A stretch of DNA of 64,000 nucleotides. Source: Streptomyces aurantiacus. GTDB taxonomy: Bacteria > Actinomycetota > Actinomycetes > Streptomycetales > Streptomycetaceae. A program made the translations under genes and the position numbers. Under the pieces are notes generated by a model that saw nothing but the letters and a program-made list of their open reading frames with translations, was not told the DNA's origin and ran no database searches. Positions 18,358-27,138 of the stretch are shown piece after piece (the first letter of the stretch is position 1; each line of letters starts with the position of its first letter). Where the stretch lies: the NCBI RefSeq assembly GCF_027107535.1, contig NZ_CP114283.1, forward strand, positions 6,882,001 through 6,946,000. Reading direction: 5' to 3'.

Positions 18358-19041
18358 ATGCGTACTCGAACCCTGACCCTCGCCGCGGCCGGCGGTGCCG
18401 CGCTCCTCGCCGCGGCAACACTCCCCGCGGGCGCCGCCTCGGTACGCACGCAGGACGGCACGGTCACCGCCGCGGCTCTGCTCGCCGAGCTGACGTCCTG
18501 CGCGCAGATCTCGAAGGGCAGATACCGCACCGACGCGGGAGCGCCGGCCACCGTCCCCGTCTGCGGAAAGAACGGCGCGGTCTTCTGGAAGGCCGACATG
18601 GACATCGACTGCGACGGCCAGGCCACCGCCCGGTGCAACCGCCGCACGGATCCCTGGTTCCAGGACCAGACCGCCTTCCACCAGTCCGACGGCAGGCCGC
18701 TGAACTCCGAGAAGCTCCCCTATGTGGTGGTGCCCGGCCCCAGCCCCGTCTGGAACTACGCGAGCTCCGGAATCAGGGGCGGCAGCGTGGCGGCGGTGAT
18801 CTACGGCGACAGGATCCAGTACGCGGTCGTCGGTGACACCGGCCCCTCGAAGATCATCGGGGAGGCCTCGTACGCCACCGCCCGGGGCCTGGGGATCGAC
18901 CCCGATCCGGCGACCGGCGGCGCCGCCTCGGGGGTGACGTACCTCGTCTTCACCGGCACCCGGGTCACCCCTCTCGAAAGCCGTACCGCGACGGCGTCGC
19001 TGGGCGAGGAGCTGGCGGAGCGGTTCATCCGGAGCAACTGA
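18358..19041 (+). CDS. Secreted GH75 chitosanase
   Basis: The 227-residue protein starts with a signal peptide (MRTRTLTLAAAGG..., cleavage near AGAAS). The mature domain has the GH75 hallmarks: the acidic segment AVFWKADMDIDCDG near residue 80, RTDPWFQDQTAF, and YAVVGDTGPSKIIGEAS. GH75 enzymes cleave chitosan internally outside the cell. A small inverted repeat, TCGGT-N5-ACCGA, at 18323-18337 just before the gene is a candidate control element. No chitosan uptake genes are adjacent. A bidirectional hairpin follows. Confidence 0.92.
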   Translation: MRTRTLTLAAAGGAALLAAATLPAGAASVRTQDGTVTAAALLAELTSCAQISKGRYRTDAGAPATVPVCGKNGAVFWKADMDIDCDGQATARCNRRTDPWFQDQTAFHQSDGRPLNSEKLPYVVVPGPSPVWNYASSGIRGGSVAAVIYGDRIQYAVVGDTGPSKIIGEASYATARGLGIDPDPATGGAASGVTYLVFTGTRVTPLESRTATASLGEELAERFIRSN

Positions 19042-19045
19042 GCAC

Positions 19046-19077
19046 GGATGCCGGTCCGGTGCACCGGACCGGCATCC
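19046..19077. terminator. Bidirectional terminator between chitosanase and SDR genes
   Basis: A perfect 14-bp stem, GGATGCCGGTCCGG with CCGGACCGGCATCC, and a four-base TGCA loop fills the 49-bp gap between the two convergent genes. Its symmetry suggests it serves both strands. Confidence 0.85.
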
Positions 19078-19090
19078 GGCTCGGCTCGGC

Positions 19091-19792
19091 TCAGACGGGC
19101 TGTCCGATCGGCCGTACGACCACCGTGTTCACATCGACTCCGCTCGGCTGCCGGATCGCCCACACGACCGACGCCGCGAGCTGGTCCGAGGTGAGGAGGT
19201 GTCCGGGCGGCAGGCTGCCGTAGTTGTCCCAGAACGGTGTCTCCACCCGGCCGGGCGAGATCAGGGTCACGCCCACTCCGTACTCGGTGACCTGCCGCCG
19301 GGTGTTCTCGGCGAGGCCGGTCACGGCCCACTTCGTCGCCCCGTAGATGTTGCCGGGTCCATGGATGTGCCCGGCGACACTGCCGACGAGCACGATCCTC
19401 CCCCGTGTCTCCTTCAGACGGTCGATCGACGCCCTGATGAGCAGCGCCGGCCCGAGCACGTTGGTGAGCACCATGTCCCGCCAGCCCGCCGGGTCACCCT
19501 CGGCGACGGTGTCGTGCGTGGCGTACCCGGCGTTGGCGACGACGGTGTCGAGCCGTCCGAACTCCTTCACCGTCGCCTCGACGGCCGCCTGGACGTGGTC
19601 GTAGTCGGCCGCGTCCCCGGGGATGGTCAGCAGCCCCGCGGGCTTCCCGAGTTGTTCCGCGAACGCGCGCAGCCGCGGTTCCCCGCGCCCTGTCACCGTC
19701 ACCCGGTGCCCGGCGTCGAGCAGTTGCCGGGCGACCGCCGCGCCGATACCGCTGCCGCCGCCGGTGATCAGTGCCACTGGTGAGTCGGTCAT
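19091..19792 (-). CDS. SDR-family NAD(P)-dependent oxidoreductase
   Basis: The 233-residue classical short-chain dehydrogenase has the cofactor motif TGGGSGIG (residues 10-17), NAG at 87-89 and the catalytic triad Ser138, Tyr150, Lys154. It is likely NADP-linked. The closest type is the YdfG-like/general SDR group, and the substrate is not evident. ATG 19792 was chosen because GGGGGAAG lies just upstream. It is convergent with the chitosanase gene. Confidence 0.93.
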   Translation of the reverse strand: MTDSPVALITGGGSGIGAAVARQLLDAGHRVTVTGRGEPRLRAFAEQLGKPAGLLTIPGDAADYDHVQAAVEATVKEFGRLDTVVANAGYATHDTVAEGDPAGWRDMVLTNVLGPALLIRASIDRLKETRGRIVLVGSVAGHIHGPGNIYGATKWAVTGLAENTRRQVTEYGVGVTLISPGRVETPFWDNYGSLPPGHLLTSDQLAASVVWAIRQPSGVDVNTVVVRPIGQPV

Positions 19793-20295
19793 GTCTTCCC
19801 CCATGTCGTGTTCCGCCAAGTGCCCGGAGTCCATCACTTGGAGCGCGCTCGATGTCAACACCCCTCGGTGGGCGTCGACTTCGGCGCGCGGGGCGGGCGC
19901 GGCCGGGCGGTCAGCACGTCCGCCGGTACGACACGGTGGGCAGGTGCGTGCGCCACTGTTCCGCGGCGTCCCCACCGTCCAGGTTCTGGGCCGGTCGCCC
20001 CTGTGACCGCGCGGCGCTCCAGGTCCTGGGCCGGTTACGGCGCGCTGATGCTCGCGACCTGTCTGCTGCACGAGTTCGCCGTCCTCGCGCCGGCCGCGCA
20101 CGCGATCGCCGTCCCGCGCGTGGTCCGGCGCCGCTGGGCGGTGCGATGAAACGGGACGTGCTCAGGCCCCACTTCGAGGAGTGCGCCACGCGCGCGGTGC
20201 ACGGGGCCCGGGTCACGGCATCCGCACGCCCGGGCCGCTGCTGAAAGGGCACGACCACGGCCGAGCGCCCTCGCCCCGGGCCCGGTGAGGCGAAG
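19793..20295. other. 503-bp stretch with at most one small membrane ORF
   Basis: On the plus strand a GTG at 20003 opens a 48-codon frame to 20149, containing a short hydrophobic stretch (YGALMLATCLLHEFAVLAP) and a basic tail. It resembles a remnant of a larger membrane protein. A further 32-codon frame overlaps it at 20146 but looks random. No ribosome site or conserved feature supports either, so no gene is called firmly. Confidence 0.3.
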
Positions 20296-21183
20296 CTAGG
20301 GCTTCACGCCGACATACACCGTCAGCGCCGTGAGCACGAACACGTCCGGGCGGTGGAACACGCTTGCCCGGTCGTCCGGGTCGAGGAGCCGGTCGAGGGT
20401 GGCGAGGTCGTCGGCTTCGAGGCCTTCGGCGAGGCCCTCCCGGCGGTGGGTGAGAGCCGTGGCGACGAACGCACGGGCCTCGTCGGAGACGGGGGCCGGG
20501 AGGTCGAGCAGGAAGGTACGGGTCCCGGTGTGGCGCAGCCCGACCGCGGTCAGCAGGGCCGGCCAGTCCTCGACATCCTCGACGACGGCACCGGGCAGGT
20601 CGGCCCGCATCCGCGCGAACCACTCCTGCTCGACCGCGTCCACGCGGGCCTGCAGACCGGGGCGGCCGATGCCGATGTCGCGCGGGAGGTTGCGTGAGGG
20701 CAGGCCACCCTCCACCAGTGCGAGGGTCCCGCCGGGCGTGAGCCGGTCGGCGAAACCGGCGAGGGCGCCCCGCTGGTCGCCGACGTGGTGCAGGGACCTG
20801 CTCGCCCACAGGAGGTCGGCCGGGTACTCCAGGTCGCCGAGCCCGTCGCCGAGTTCGGCCTCCAGCGTGCTGAAACGGTCGGCGATCCCGAGGCGGGCGG
20901 CCCGGGCCCGGGCCGCCTCCAGAAGGGGCGCGGCACCGTCCACGGCGACGACCCTGGCCTTCGGAAACGTGTCGGCGAGCAGACAGGAGATGACCCCGGG
21001 GCCACTGCCCGCGTCCACGATCATCTCAGGATCGGGACGCAGCTCCCGCAGCCAGGCCGTCGCCTGCGTGTAGAGCGGGGTGAAGAGTTCGGCCTCCTGC
21101 TCCAGCATCGGAAGCATCTCGGCGAAGTCGATGTGGCTGTGCTCGTGGCTGTGGTTCTCGTCGTTTCCGTGGTCGTGCGCCAT
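20296..21183 (-). CDS. Class I SAM-dependent methyltransferase with His-rich N terminus
   Basis: The 295-residue protein has the SAM-binding motif I VDAGSGPGVI, followed by VVAVDGAAPLL and the later ADLLWASRSLHHV. The overall layout matches ubiquinone/menaquinone-type or small-molecule methyltransferases. The first 18 residues include six His plus Asp and Glu, suggesting metal binding or simple low complexity. The substrate is unknown. It is downstream of the GH6 gene on the same strand but separated by a strong terminator, so it has its own promoter. Confidence 0.88.
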   Translation of the reverse strand: MAHDHGNDENHSHEHSHIDFAEMLPMLEQEAELFTPLYTQATAWLRELRPDPEMIVDAGSGPGVISCLLADTFPKARVVAVDGAAPLLEAARARAARLGIADRFSTLEAELGDGLGDLEYPADLLWASRSLHHVGDQRGALAGFADRLTPGGTLALVEGGLPSRNLPRDIGIGRPGLQARVDAVEQEWFARMRADLPGAVVEDVEDWPALLTAVGLRHTGTRTFLLDLPAPVSDEARAFVATALTHRREGLAEGLEADDLATLDRLLDPDDRASVFHRPDVFVLTALTVYVGVKP

Positions 21184-21269
21184 GGCTGCGAGCCTCTCGT
21201 TCGGGATACGGCCAGCGTGCTCCGCCTTCCCCGAAACAGCTACTCACCTTGCGGAAACAGCAAAGAGTT

Positions 21270-21298
21270 CCCCGCGCCCCTCTTGGAGGGGCGCGGGG
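21270..21298 (-). terminator. Terminator after the GH6 cellulase gene
   Basis: A perfect 13-bp stem, CCCCGCGCCCCTC with GAGGGGCGCGGGG, and a three-base loop lies about 95 bases beyond the GH6 stop. On the minus strand the hairpin is followed by AACTCTTTG, a short T-containing run. Confidence 0.85.
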
Positions 21299-21393
21299 CT
21301 CTCGCATCGTGCGGCCGCGCCGCGTGGCCGCGACCGGCCGCACTCAGCCGGCGGACGGACCCGTAGCCGAGGTGACCCGGCGCGGGCGGAGGG

Positions 21394-23109
21394 TCACAGT
21401 GCCGGGTACGCGTTCTTCATGAGCTCCTGGAACTGCGCCGAGAACCAGTGCCCGGACAGGGGCGCGTTCGCCAGCGCACCCGACATGTTGTTGTTGTTCC
21501 GCGGGTTGCCGGTGTACGTGGGGTCGCACATCCGGTCGAAGCCCTTGCCCTCGTCGTTCGGGATGGCGGTGCTCGACCCGTCCGACTCACCCGGCGGCTT
21601 CATCCACACGTACGCGTCGATACCGGCGGCCGGCGACGCCTGCGGCCGTTCGCCGAGACCGGCGCCCGACTGGTTGCACCAGTTGCCGGTGTTGAGGCGC
21701 CGGTCGAAGCGGCCTCCGTCGATGTAGGTGTCCACGTTGGTCGTCGCCCCGGGACCGGTGGGCCGGGCCGTGCCGCCCCATCCGTTGCGGGAGGTGTCGA
21801 TCAGCATGCCGAGCCCGGAGGGGAAGCCGATCGAGACCAGCTGGTTGCGCATGGCCTGCGCGTAGGACTGCTCGTCGACGTACCGGTTCCAGTCGATCCA
21901 CTTCGACGTACGGACCGAGGTACCGCCCACGGAGTCGTTGACCGTGAAGTGGTTCTCCTTGAGGGCGCTGTAGTTGGCGGTGTTGACGATGAAACCGTGC
22001 ACATCGGCGAGGGTCGCGCCCTCGGCGGTGGCGGCCTCCTTGAACAGGGCGGCGGAGGGCGCGAAGTTGTCGTCCCAGCCGAGCCAGCCGTGGTGTCCGG
22101 CATCCACGTAGTTGTAGACGTTGGGCGCGTCGCCGAGCTTGTTCAGCGCGTAGCCGACGCCCTTGATGTAGTTGCCGTTCGCCTTCATCGTGTCGCAGTT
22201 CGCGGTGGCGGTGGCACGGGGTGAGACGTTCGTGACGAGGTTCGGCAGCGAGTCGATCTCGACGGTCGTGACGATCCGCAGGCCCGCGTACTTGGTGTCC
22301 TTGAGGATCGCCGCGATCGGGTCGATGTACTGGGTCTTGTACTTGTCGATCTCCGTCGGGCCGAGCTCGCCGTTGGACGCCAGGGCCGCGCAGTCACGGC
22401 CGGGCAGGTTGTAGATGACCAGCTGGACGACCAGTTCGTCGGAGCCCTTCTGCGCCAGTGCCGCGTCCAGGTGGGCACGCAGGCCCATGCCGCCGTTCAC
22501 GCCGTTGATCGCGGCGGTCCGGTCGAGCCACACCCCGGTCGGCTGGTTGGCGATCCGGCTGCCCCCGGCTTCGGCGGTGGCCTTCGCCTTCCACTCCGGG
22601 TTCACGTACACCTTGGCGCCCGAGTACGGGTTGTCCACCTTGTTGCCCGGTCCGGGCGGCGGGTCCGTGGGTCCGGGGCCGGAGCCTCCGTCGTCGACGT
22701 TGCAGGTCACACCGTCGAGGGTGAAGGCCGTGGGCAGCGCGTTGGTGCCGCTGTAGGTGCCGTTGAACCCGAAGCTGACGGAACCCCCGGTCGCGAGGGT
22801 GCCGTTGTAGTTCTCGTTGGCCGCGGTGACGGCGGAGCCACTCTGGCTGAGCTTCGCGTTCCAGCCGCTGGTGATCTTCTGGTTTCCGGCGTACGACCAC
22901 TTCACGGCCCAACTCGACTTGGCCGCGCTGTTGTTGGTCACGGTCACCGAGGTGGTGAAGCCGGTGTCCCACTGGTTCTGCACCTTGTAGTCCACGGTGC
23001 AGGGGACGGCGGCTGCGCCGACGTCCGCGGGTATCGCCGCGACGGCGGCGCCCGCGGTCCCGGCGACCAGCGCCATCGCCGCGAGAAGTGCTGTTCTGGT
23101 ACGGCTCAT
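21394..23109 (-). CDS. Secreted GH6 cellobiohydrolase with N-terminal CBM2
   Basis: The 571-residue precursor has a signal peptide (residues 1-34), a CBM2 cellulose-binding module (about 36-136, with Cys at both ends), a Gly/Pro linker (about 138-157) and a GH6 catalytic domain (about 160-571). Typical GH6 segments are LVIYNLPGRDCAALASNGE, with the catalytic-region Asp, and YVDAGHHGWLGW. The long loops and length favour an exo-acting cellobiohydrolase releasing cellobiose from the non-reducing end. ATG 23109 overlaps the last codon of the disrupted upstream gene, hinting at past coupling. A terminator follows. Confidence 0.95.
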   Translation of the reverse strand: MSRTRTALLAAMALVAGTAGAAVAAIPADVGAAAVPCTVDYKVQNQWDTGFTTSVTVTNNSAAKSSWAVKWSYAGNQKITSGWNAKLSQSGSAVTAANENYNGTLATGGSVSFGFNGTYSGTNALPTAFTLDGVTCNVDDGGSGPGPTDPPPGPGNKVDNPYSGAKVYVNPEWKAKATAEAGGSRIANQPTGVWLDRTAAINGVNGGMGLRAHLDAALAQKGSDELVVQLVIYNLPGRDCAALASNGELGPTEIDKYKTQYIDPIAAILKDTKYAGLRIVTTVEIDSLPNLVTNVSPRATATANCDTMKANGNYIKGVGYALNKLGDAPNVYNYVDAGHHGWLGWDDNFAPSAALFKEAATAEGATLADVHGFIVNTANYSALKENHFTVNDSVGGTSVRTSKWIDWNRYVDEQSYAQAMRNQLVSIGFPSGLGMLIDTSRNGWGGTARPTGPGATTNVDTYIDGGRFDRRLNTGNWCNQSGAGLGERPQASPAAGIDAYVWMKPPGESDGSSTAIPNDEGKGFDRMCDPTYTGNPRNNNNMSGALANAPLSGHWFSAQFQELMKNAYPAL

Positions 23110-23759
23110 GTGCGGGGTGTCCTATCCGTCGTGGGCGCGCTGAGGGTCACGCGGCCCGATGCCGAACGACGTGGGAGTGCCGTCGTGGTGGTGGTTCGGG
23201 GCCGGCCCGGAGCAGCGGTCCCGTGCCTTCCGGGTCCGGCCGGGGCAGTCGGTGCGCGCGTGTCGGACCACGTCGTGCCGCGGTCGACGAAGGAATGCGC
23301 GCAGGTGTTCTCACCGGTGCCGCCCGCGAAATGCGGTCCTCGGGCGGCCACCGGGGCGGGCATGCAGTTCCAGCAGCTCTCCGTGGCGCAGCTGTTGCGG
23401 TGCTGGAGGGCTCGCCGAACAGACCGAGGACGACGGTCGTGCCCTCGGAGGTGCTCACGGCCGAGGCCCGGCGGGACGGTGCGTACCGCATGCCGGGCAT
23501 CGGCTTCTGGCAGCCGGCGCGCACGTCGGAGCAGCCCGACGAGGTGCCGGCGCACCGGCCGTGGGACCGGTGTGCTTGGAGCGTCGGTGCGTTTCGCGGC
23601 GCCCTGGAGGCCCCTGTCCCGCCGACCGGTGACGGAGTACTCCACCGTGCGGGCGGCAGCGGCTCCCGAAGCCGTGACGACCGGCGCGACCGCGGTGCCC
23701 ATGGGGGCGAGTGCGGCTGCACCGACCGCTAAAAGAGGTAAACGCGGGGGGTGTCGCAT
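23106..23759 (-). pseudogene. Frame-disrupted gene for a secreted Cys-rich protein
   Basis: ATG 23759 opens a convincing signal peptide (MRHPPRLPLLAVGAAALAPM... to about residue 40). The same frame then turns into an Arg/His-rich shadow frame. Between about 23610 and 23405 the natural composition and high third-position GC move to another frame (segments CAGTSSGCSDVRAGCQKP and STSEGTTVVLGLFGEP). They return to the first frame near 23400 (CATESCWNCMPAP, GENTCAHSFVDRGTTWSD). Two compensating frameshifts, true or from sequencing error, explain this. The last stop overlaps the GH6 start, and the signal peptide holds two TTA codons. A CebR-like box lies upstream. The original protein is not recognised. 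Confidence 0.4.
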
Positions 23760-23807
23760 GAGCGAGTCCTTGCAGTTCGGGCGCGCCGTTACGGACGCGT
23801 CGACTGA

Positions 23808-23821
23808 TGGAACCGCTCCCA
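23808..23821. promoter_or_regulatory. Degenerate CebR-like box upstream of the disrupted gene
   Basis: TGGAACCGCTCCCA matches the 14-bp CebR palindrome TGGGAGCGCTCCCA at 12 positions. It lies about 50 bases upstream of the start of the disrupted minus-strand gene. It shares the direct repeat CGCTCCCACTGGT with the perfect box at 23940. Confidence 0.55.
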
Positions 23822-23911
23822 CTGGTGCGGAAGAAGGTAGCGCCAAGTGTTGGCAAAGGACAGAGGCGCCGCACTGTTGATCTATCGAATCATTTCGACT
23901 CTTCAAGCACC

Positions 23912-23940
23912 TTGACCCCTTGCACCCCCATCTCCAATAT
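23912..23940 (+). promoter_or_regulatory. Candidate sigma-70-type promoter for the GH48 gene
   Basis: TTGACC (23912-23917) and CAATAT (23935-23940) are spaced by 17 bases. The CebR box begins at the last base of the -10 element, so a bound repressor would cover the transcription start. Confidence 0.6.
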
Positions 23941-23953
23941 GGGAGCGCTCCCA
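23940..23953. promoter_or_regulatory. Perfect CebR operator at the GH48 promoter
   Basis: TGGGAGCGCTCCCA is an exact 14-bp palindrome and matches the known binding site of the LacI-family repressor CebR, which is released by cello-oligosaccharides in Streptomyces. It sits 60 bases before the GH48 start, immediately after a candidate -10 element. Confidence 0.93.
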
Positions 23954-24013
23954 CTGGTTCAAGGCTTGTTGCTCCTCCCCCCATCTCTGAGCCGCAAGGA
24001 GAGGAACCAGAAC

Positions 24014-26926
24014 ATGGCACCCAGACGCAGACGCCGTGCGCGGCGGATGTGGACCGCCGTGATGGCGGCCCTCGCCCTCCCGTTGACCACACTGGGGACC
24101 GGCGCAACTACCGCGCAGGCAGCCGCAGTTCAGTGCAGCGTCGACTACAAGACGAACGACTGGGGCTCCGGCTTCACCGCCGAGCTCACCCTCACCAACC
24201 GCGGCACGGAGGCGATCAGCGGCTGGGACCTGACGTACGACTACGCGGGCAACCAGAAGCTCAGCAACGGCTGGAACGGCACCTGGTCGCAGTCGGGGAA
24301 GACGGTCACCGCGAAGAACACGTCCTGGAACGGGACGATCGCGGTCGGGTCCGCCGTCACCACCGGCGCCCAGTTCACGTACAGCGGCGCCAACGCGGCG
24401 CCCACCTCCTTCGCGATCAACGGCACGTCCTGCACCGGCGCCCACCAGCCGCCGATCACCGTGCTGACCAGCCCCGCGGCCGGCGCCGTCTATTCCCAGG
24501 GCGACGCGGTCCCGCTCGCGGCGACCGCCGCCGCCGCGGACAACGCGACGATCAGCAAGGTCGAGTTCTACGACGACACGACCCTGCTGGGCACCGACAC
24601 CAGCTCGCCCTACACGCTCTCGGCCACTGGGTTGACCGTGGGCAGTCATTCACTGCTCGCGAAGGCGTACGACAGCCTCGGCGCGTCGGCGGAGTCCACA
24701 CCGGTCGGCATCACGGTCGCCTCCGGTCCCGCCGTGGTCGTTTCGCCGACCCAACTCGGCGTCCAGCAGGGCAAGACGGGCACGTACGACGTGAAGCTCT
24801 CGACCCGGCCCACGGCGAACGTGACCGTGACGACCGCTCGCGCGAGCGGCAACACGGGGCTGTCCGTCACCGGCGGGGCGTCGCTCACCTTCACCCCGTC
24901 GAACTGGAGCACGGCACAGAAGGTGACCGTCACCGCCAACGCCTCGGGCACCGGTTCGGCCGTCTTCGAGTCGACGGCCACCGGGCACGCCAAGGCCGCG
25001 GTCACCGTCACCCAGCTCGCCGCCTCGAAGGAGTACGACGCCCGCTTCCTGGAGCTCTACGGGAAGATCACCAACCCGGCGAACGGCTACTTCTCCCCCG
25101 AGGGCATCCCGTACCACTCGGTGGAGACGCTGATCGTCGAGGCACCCGACCACGGCCATGAGACGACCTCGGAGGCGTACAGCTACCTGCTGTGGCTCCA
25201 GGCCATGTACGGCAAGGTGACGGGCGACTGGACCAGGTTCAACGGCGCCTGGGAGATCATGGAGAAGTACATGATCCCCACGAAGGCCGACCAGCCGACG
25301 AACTCGTTCTACAACGCCTCGAAGCCGGCGACGTACGCGCCTGAACTGGACACCCCGAACGAGTACCCGGCACAGCTCGACAGCGGGGTCTCGGTCGGTC
25401 CGGACCCGATCGCCGCCGAGCTGAAGAGCGCGTACGGCACGGACGACATCTACGGCATGCACTGGCTGCAGGACGTGGACAACGTCTACGGCTACGGCAA
25501 CTCGCCGGGCAAGTGCGAGGCGGGCCCGGCCGACACCGGACCGTCGTACATCAACACCTTCCAGCGCGGTGCGCAGGAGTCGGTGTGGGAGACCGTGCCG
25601 CAGCCGACCTGTGACGCCTTCAAGTACGGCGGCACGAACGGGTATCTGGACCTGTTCACCAAGGACGCCTCGTACGCGAAGCAGTGGAAGTTCACCAACG
25701 CCCCCGACGCCGACGCACGCGCCGTACAGGCCGCGTACTGGGCGGACATCTGGGCCGAGCAGCAGGGCAAGGGCTCCGCGGTCGCGGCGACCGTCGGCAA
25801 GGCCGCGAAGATGGGCGACTACCTCCGCTACTCCATGTACGACAAGTACTTCAAGAAGATCGGCAACTGCGTCGGCCCGTCGACCTGCCCGGCCGGCACC
25901 GGCAAGGACGCCTCGCACTACCTGCTGAACTGGTACTACGCGTGGGGCGGCGCGACCGACACCGCGGCGGGCTGGGCCTGGCGCATCGGCTCCAGCCACA
26001 CCCACGGCGGCTACCAGAACCCCCTGGCCGCCTACGCGCTCAGCTCGTACGCCGACCTGAAGCCCAAGTCGGCGACGGGGCAGGCGGACTGGGCCAAGTC
26101 CCTGGACCGGCAGCTGGAGTTCTACCGCTGGCTGCAGTCCAGTGAGGGTGCCATCGCGGGCGGCGCGACCAACAGCTGGGCCGGCCGCTACGCGACTCCG
26201 CCCGCCGGGACGCCGACCTTCTACGGCATGTTCTACGACGAGAAGCCCGTCTACCACGACCCGCCGTCCAACCAGTGGTTCGGCTTCCAGGCGTGGTCGA
26301 TGGAGCGGGTCGCCGAGTACTACCAGCAGACCGGTGACGCGGACGCCAAGGTCGTCCTCGACAAGTGGGTCGACTGGGCCCTGTCCAAGACCACGGTCAA
26401 CCCCGACGGCTCCTTCCGCATCCCCAACACGCTCCAGTGGTCGGGCAAGCCCGACACGTGGAACGCGTCAAGTCCCGGTGGGAACACCGGACTTCACGTC
26501 ACCGTCGCCGACTACACGAACGATGTCGGCGTGGCGGCCGCGTACGCCAAGACCCTGACGTACTACGCCGACCGTTCGGGTGACACCGAGGCGAGGACGA
26601 CGGCGAAGGCGCTGCTGGACGGCATGTGGGCGAACAACCAGGACGCGCTGGGCATCGCGGTCCCGGAGACCCGCGCCGACTACAACCGCTTCGACGACCG
26701 TGTGTACGTGCCGAGCGGCTGGACCGGCACGATGCCGAACGGCGACACGATCAACTCCTCGTCCACCTTCGACTCGATCCGTTCCTTCTACGAGGACGAC
26801 CCGGCCTGGTCGAAGATCGAGGCCTATCTGGCGGGCGGCGCCGTGCCCTCCTTCACGTACCACCGGTTCTGGGCCCAGGCGGACATAGCCCTCGCCATGG
26901 GCTCGTACGCGGAGCTCCTCGAATAA
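24014..26926 (+). CDS. Secreted GH48 cellobiohydrolase with CBM2 and two Ig-like modules
   Basis: The 970-residue precursor has an Arg-rich signal peptide (to about residue 37), a CBM2 (about 39-140), a bacterial Ig-like module (about 147-236), a second beta-sandwich module (about 240-334) and a GH48 catalytic domain (about 340-970). GH48 hallmarks include [21 protein letters not shown] near residue 380, in two overlapping parts, [13 protein letters not shown] and [22 protein letters not shown] at the C terminus. GH48 enzymes act processively from reducing ends of cellulose and are the key partner of GH6. ATG 24014 follows AAGGAGAGG. Expression is expected to need cellobiose through the upstream CebR box. 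Two hairpins terminate it. Confidence 0.96.
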   Translation: MAPRRRRRARRMWTAVMAALALPLTTLGTGATTAQAAAVQCSVDYKTNDWGSGFTAELTLTNRGTEAISGWDLTYDYAGNQKLSNGWNGTWSQSGKTVTAKNTSWNGTIAVGSAVTTGAQFTYSGANAAPTSFAINGTSCTGAHQPPITVLTSPAAGAVYSQGDAVPLAATAAAADNATISKVEFYDDTTLLGTDTSSPYTLSATGLTVGSHSLLAKAYDSLGASAESTPVGITVASGPAVVVSPTQLGVQQGKTGTYDVKLSTRPTANVTVTTARASGNTGLSVTGGASLTFTPSNWSTAQKVTVTANASGTGSAVFESTATGHAKAAVTVTQLAASKEYDARFLELYGKITNPANGYFSPEGIPYHSVETLIVEAPDHGHETTSEAYSYLLWLQAMYGKVTGDWTRFNGAWEIMEKYMIPTKADQPTNSFYNASKPATYAPELDTPNEYPAQLDSGVSVGPDPIAAELKSAYGTDDIYGMHWLQDVDNVYGYGNSPGKCEAGPADTGPSYINTFQRGAQESVWETVPQPTCDAFKYGGTNGYLDLFTKDASYAKQWKFTNAPDADARAVQAAYWADIWAEQQGKGSAVAATVGKAAKMGDYLRYSMYDKYFKKIGNCVGPSTCPAGTGKDASHYLLNWYYAWGGATDTAAGWAWRIGSSHTHGGYQNPLAAYALSSYADLKPKSATGQADWAKSLDRQLEFYRWLQSSEGAIAGGATNSWAGRYATPPAGTPTFYGMFYDEKPVYHDPPSNQWFGFQAWSMERVAEYYQQTGDADAKVVLDKWVDWALSKTTVNPDGSFRIPNTLQWSGKPDTWNASSPGGNTGLHVTVADYTNDVGVAAAYAKTLTYYADRSGDTEARTTAKALLDGMWANNQDALGIAVPETRADYNRFDDRVYVPSGWTGTMPNGDTINSSSTFDSIRSFYEDDPAWSKIEAYLAGGAVPSFTYHRFWAQADIALAMGSYAELLE

Positions 26927-26993
26927 GTCCCCGCTGAAAGCTCCGCGGGAAGGCCGGTACGTCGGCTGCGGCTGTTCGCAGCCGGCCGCGCAC

Positions 26994-27025
26994 CTCCCCG
27001 CGCCCCCGCACCGGGGCGCGGGGAG
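26994..27025 (+). terminator. First terminator hairpin after the GH48 gene
   Basis: The 13-bp perfect stem CTCCCCGCGCCCC with GGGGCGCGGGGAG and a six-base loop lies 68 bases after the stop. Confidence 0.8.
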
Positions 27026-27042
27026 CGGCAGACCGTGCCGTC

Positions 27043-27073
27043 GGGCGGCCCCCACCCTCACCGGGGGCCGCCC
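27043..27073 (+). terminator. Second terminator hairpin after the GH48 gene
   Basis: The 11-bp perfect stem GGGCGGCCCCC with GGGGGCCGCCC is followed by CGCCTTTCG. It stands 17 bases after the first hairpin, forming a tandem terminator before the GH74 gene. Confidence 0.7.
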
Positions 27074-27138
27074 CGCCTTTCGCATCCCCACCCCCACCTG
27101 CGCCTTCACCCCCCCCACATGCGAAAGAGGGGAGCACC

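Noticed and set aside
20146..20244. 32-codon frame overlapping the small membrane ORF
   Set aside because: No ribosome site of its own and random composition; too short to support.
23160..23190. CebR box directly before the GH6 gene
   Set aside because: Only a half-site, TGGGAG, could be aligned; the rest does not match, so no operator is called there.
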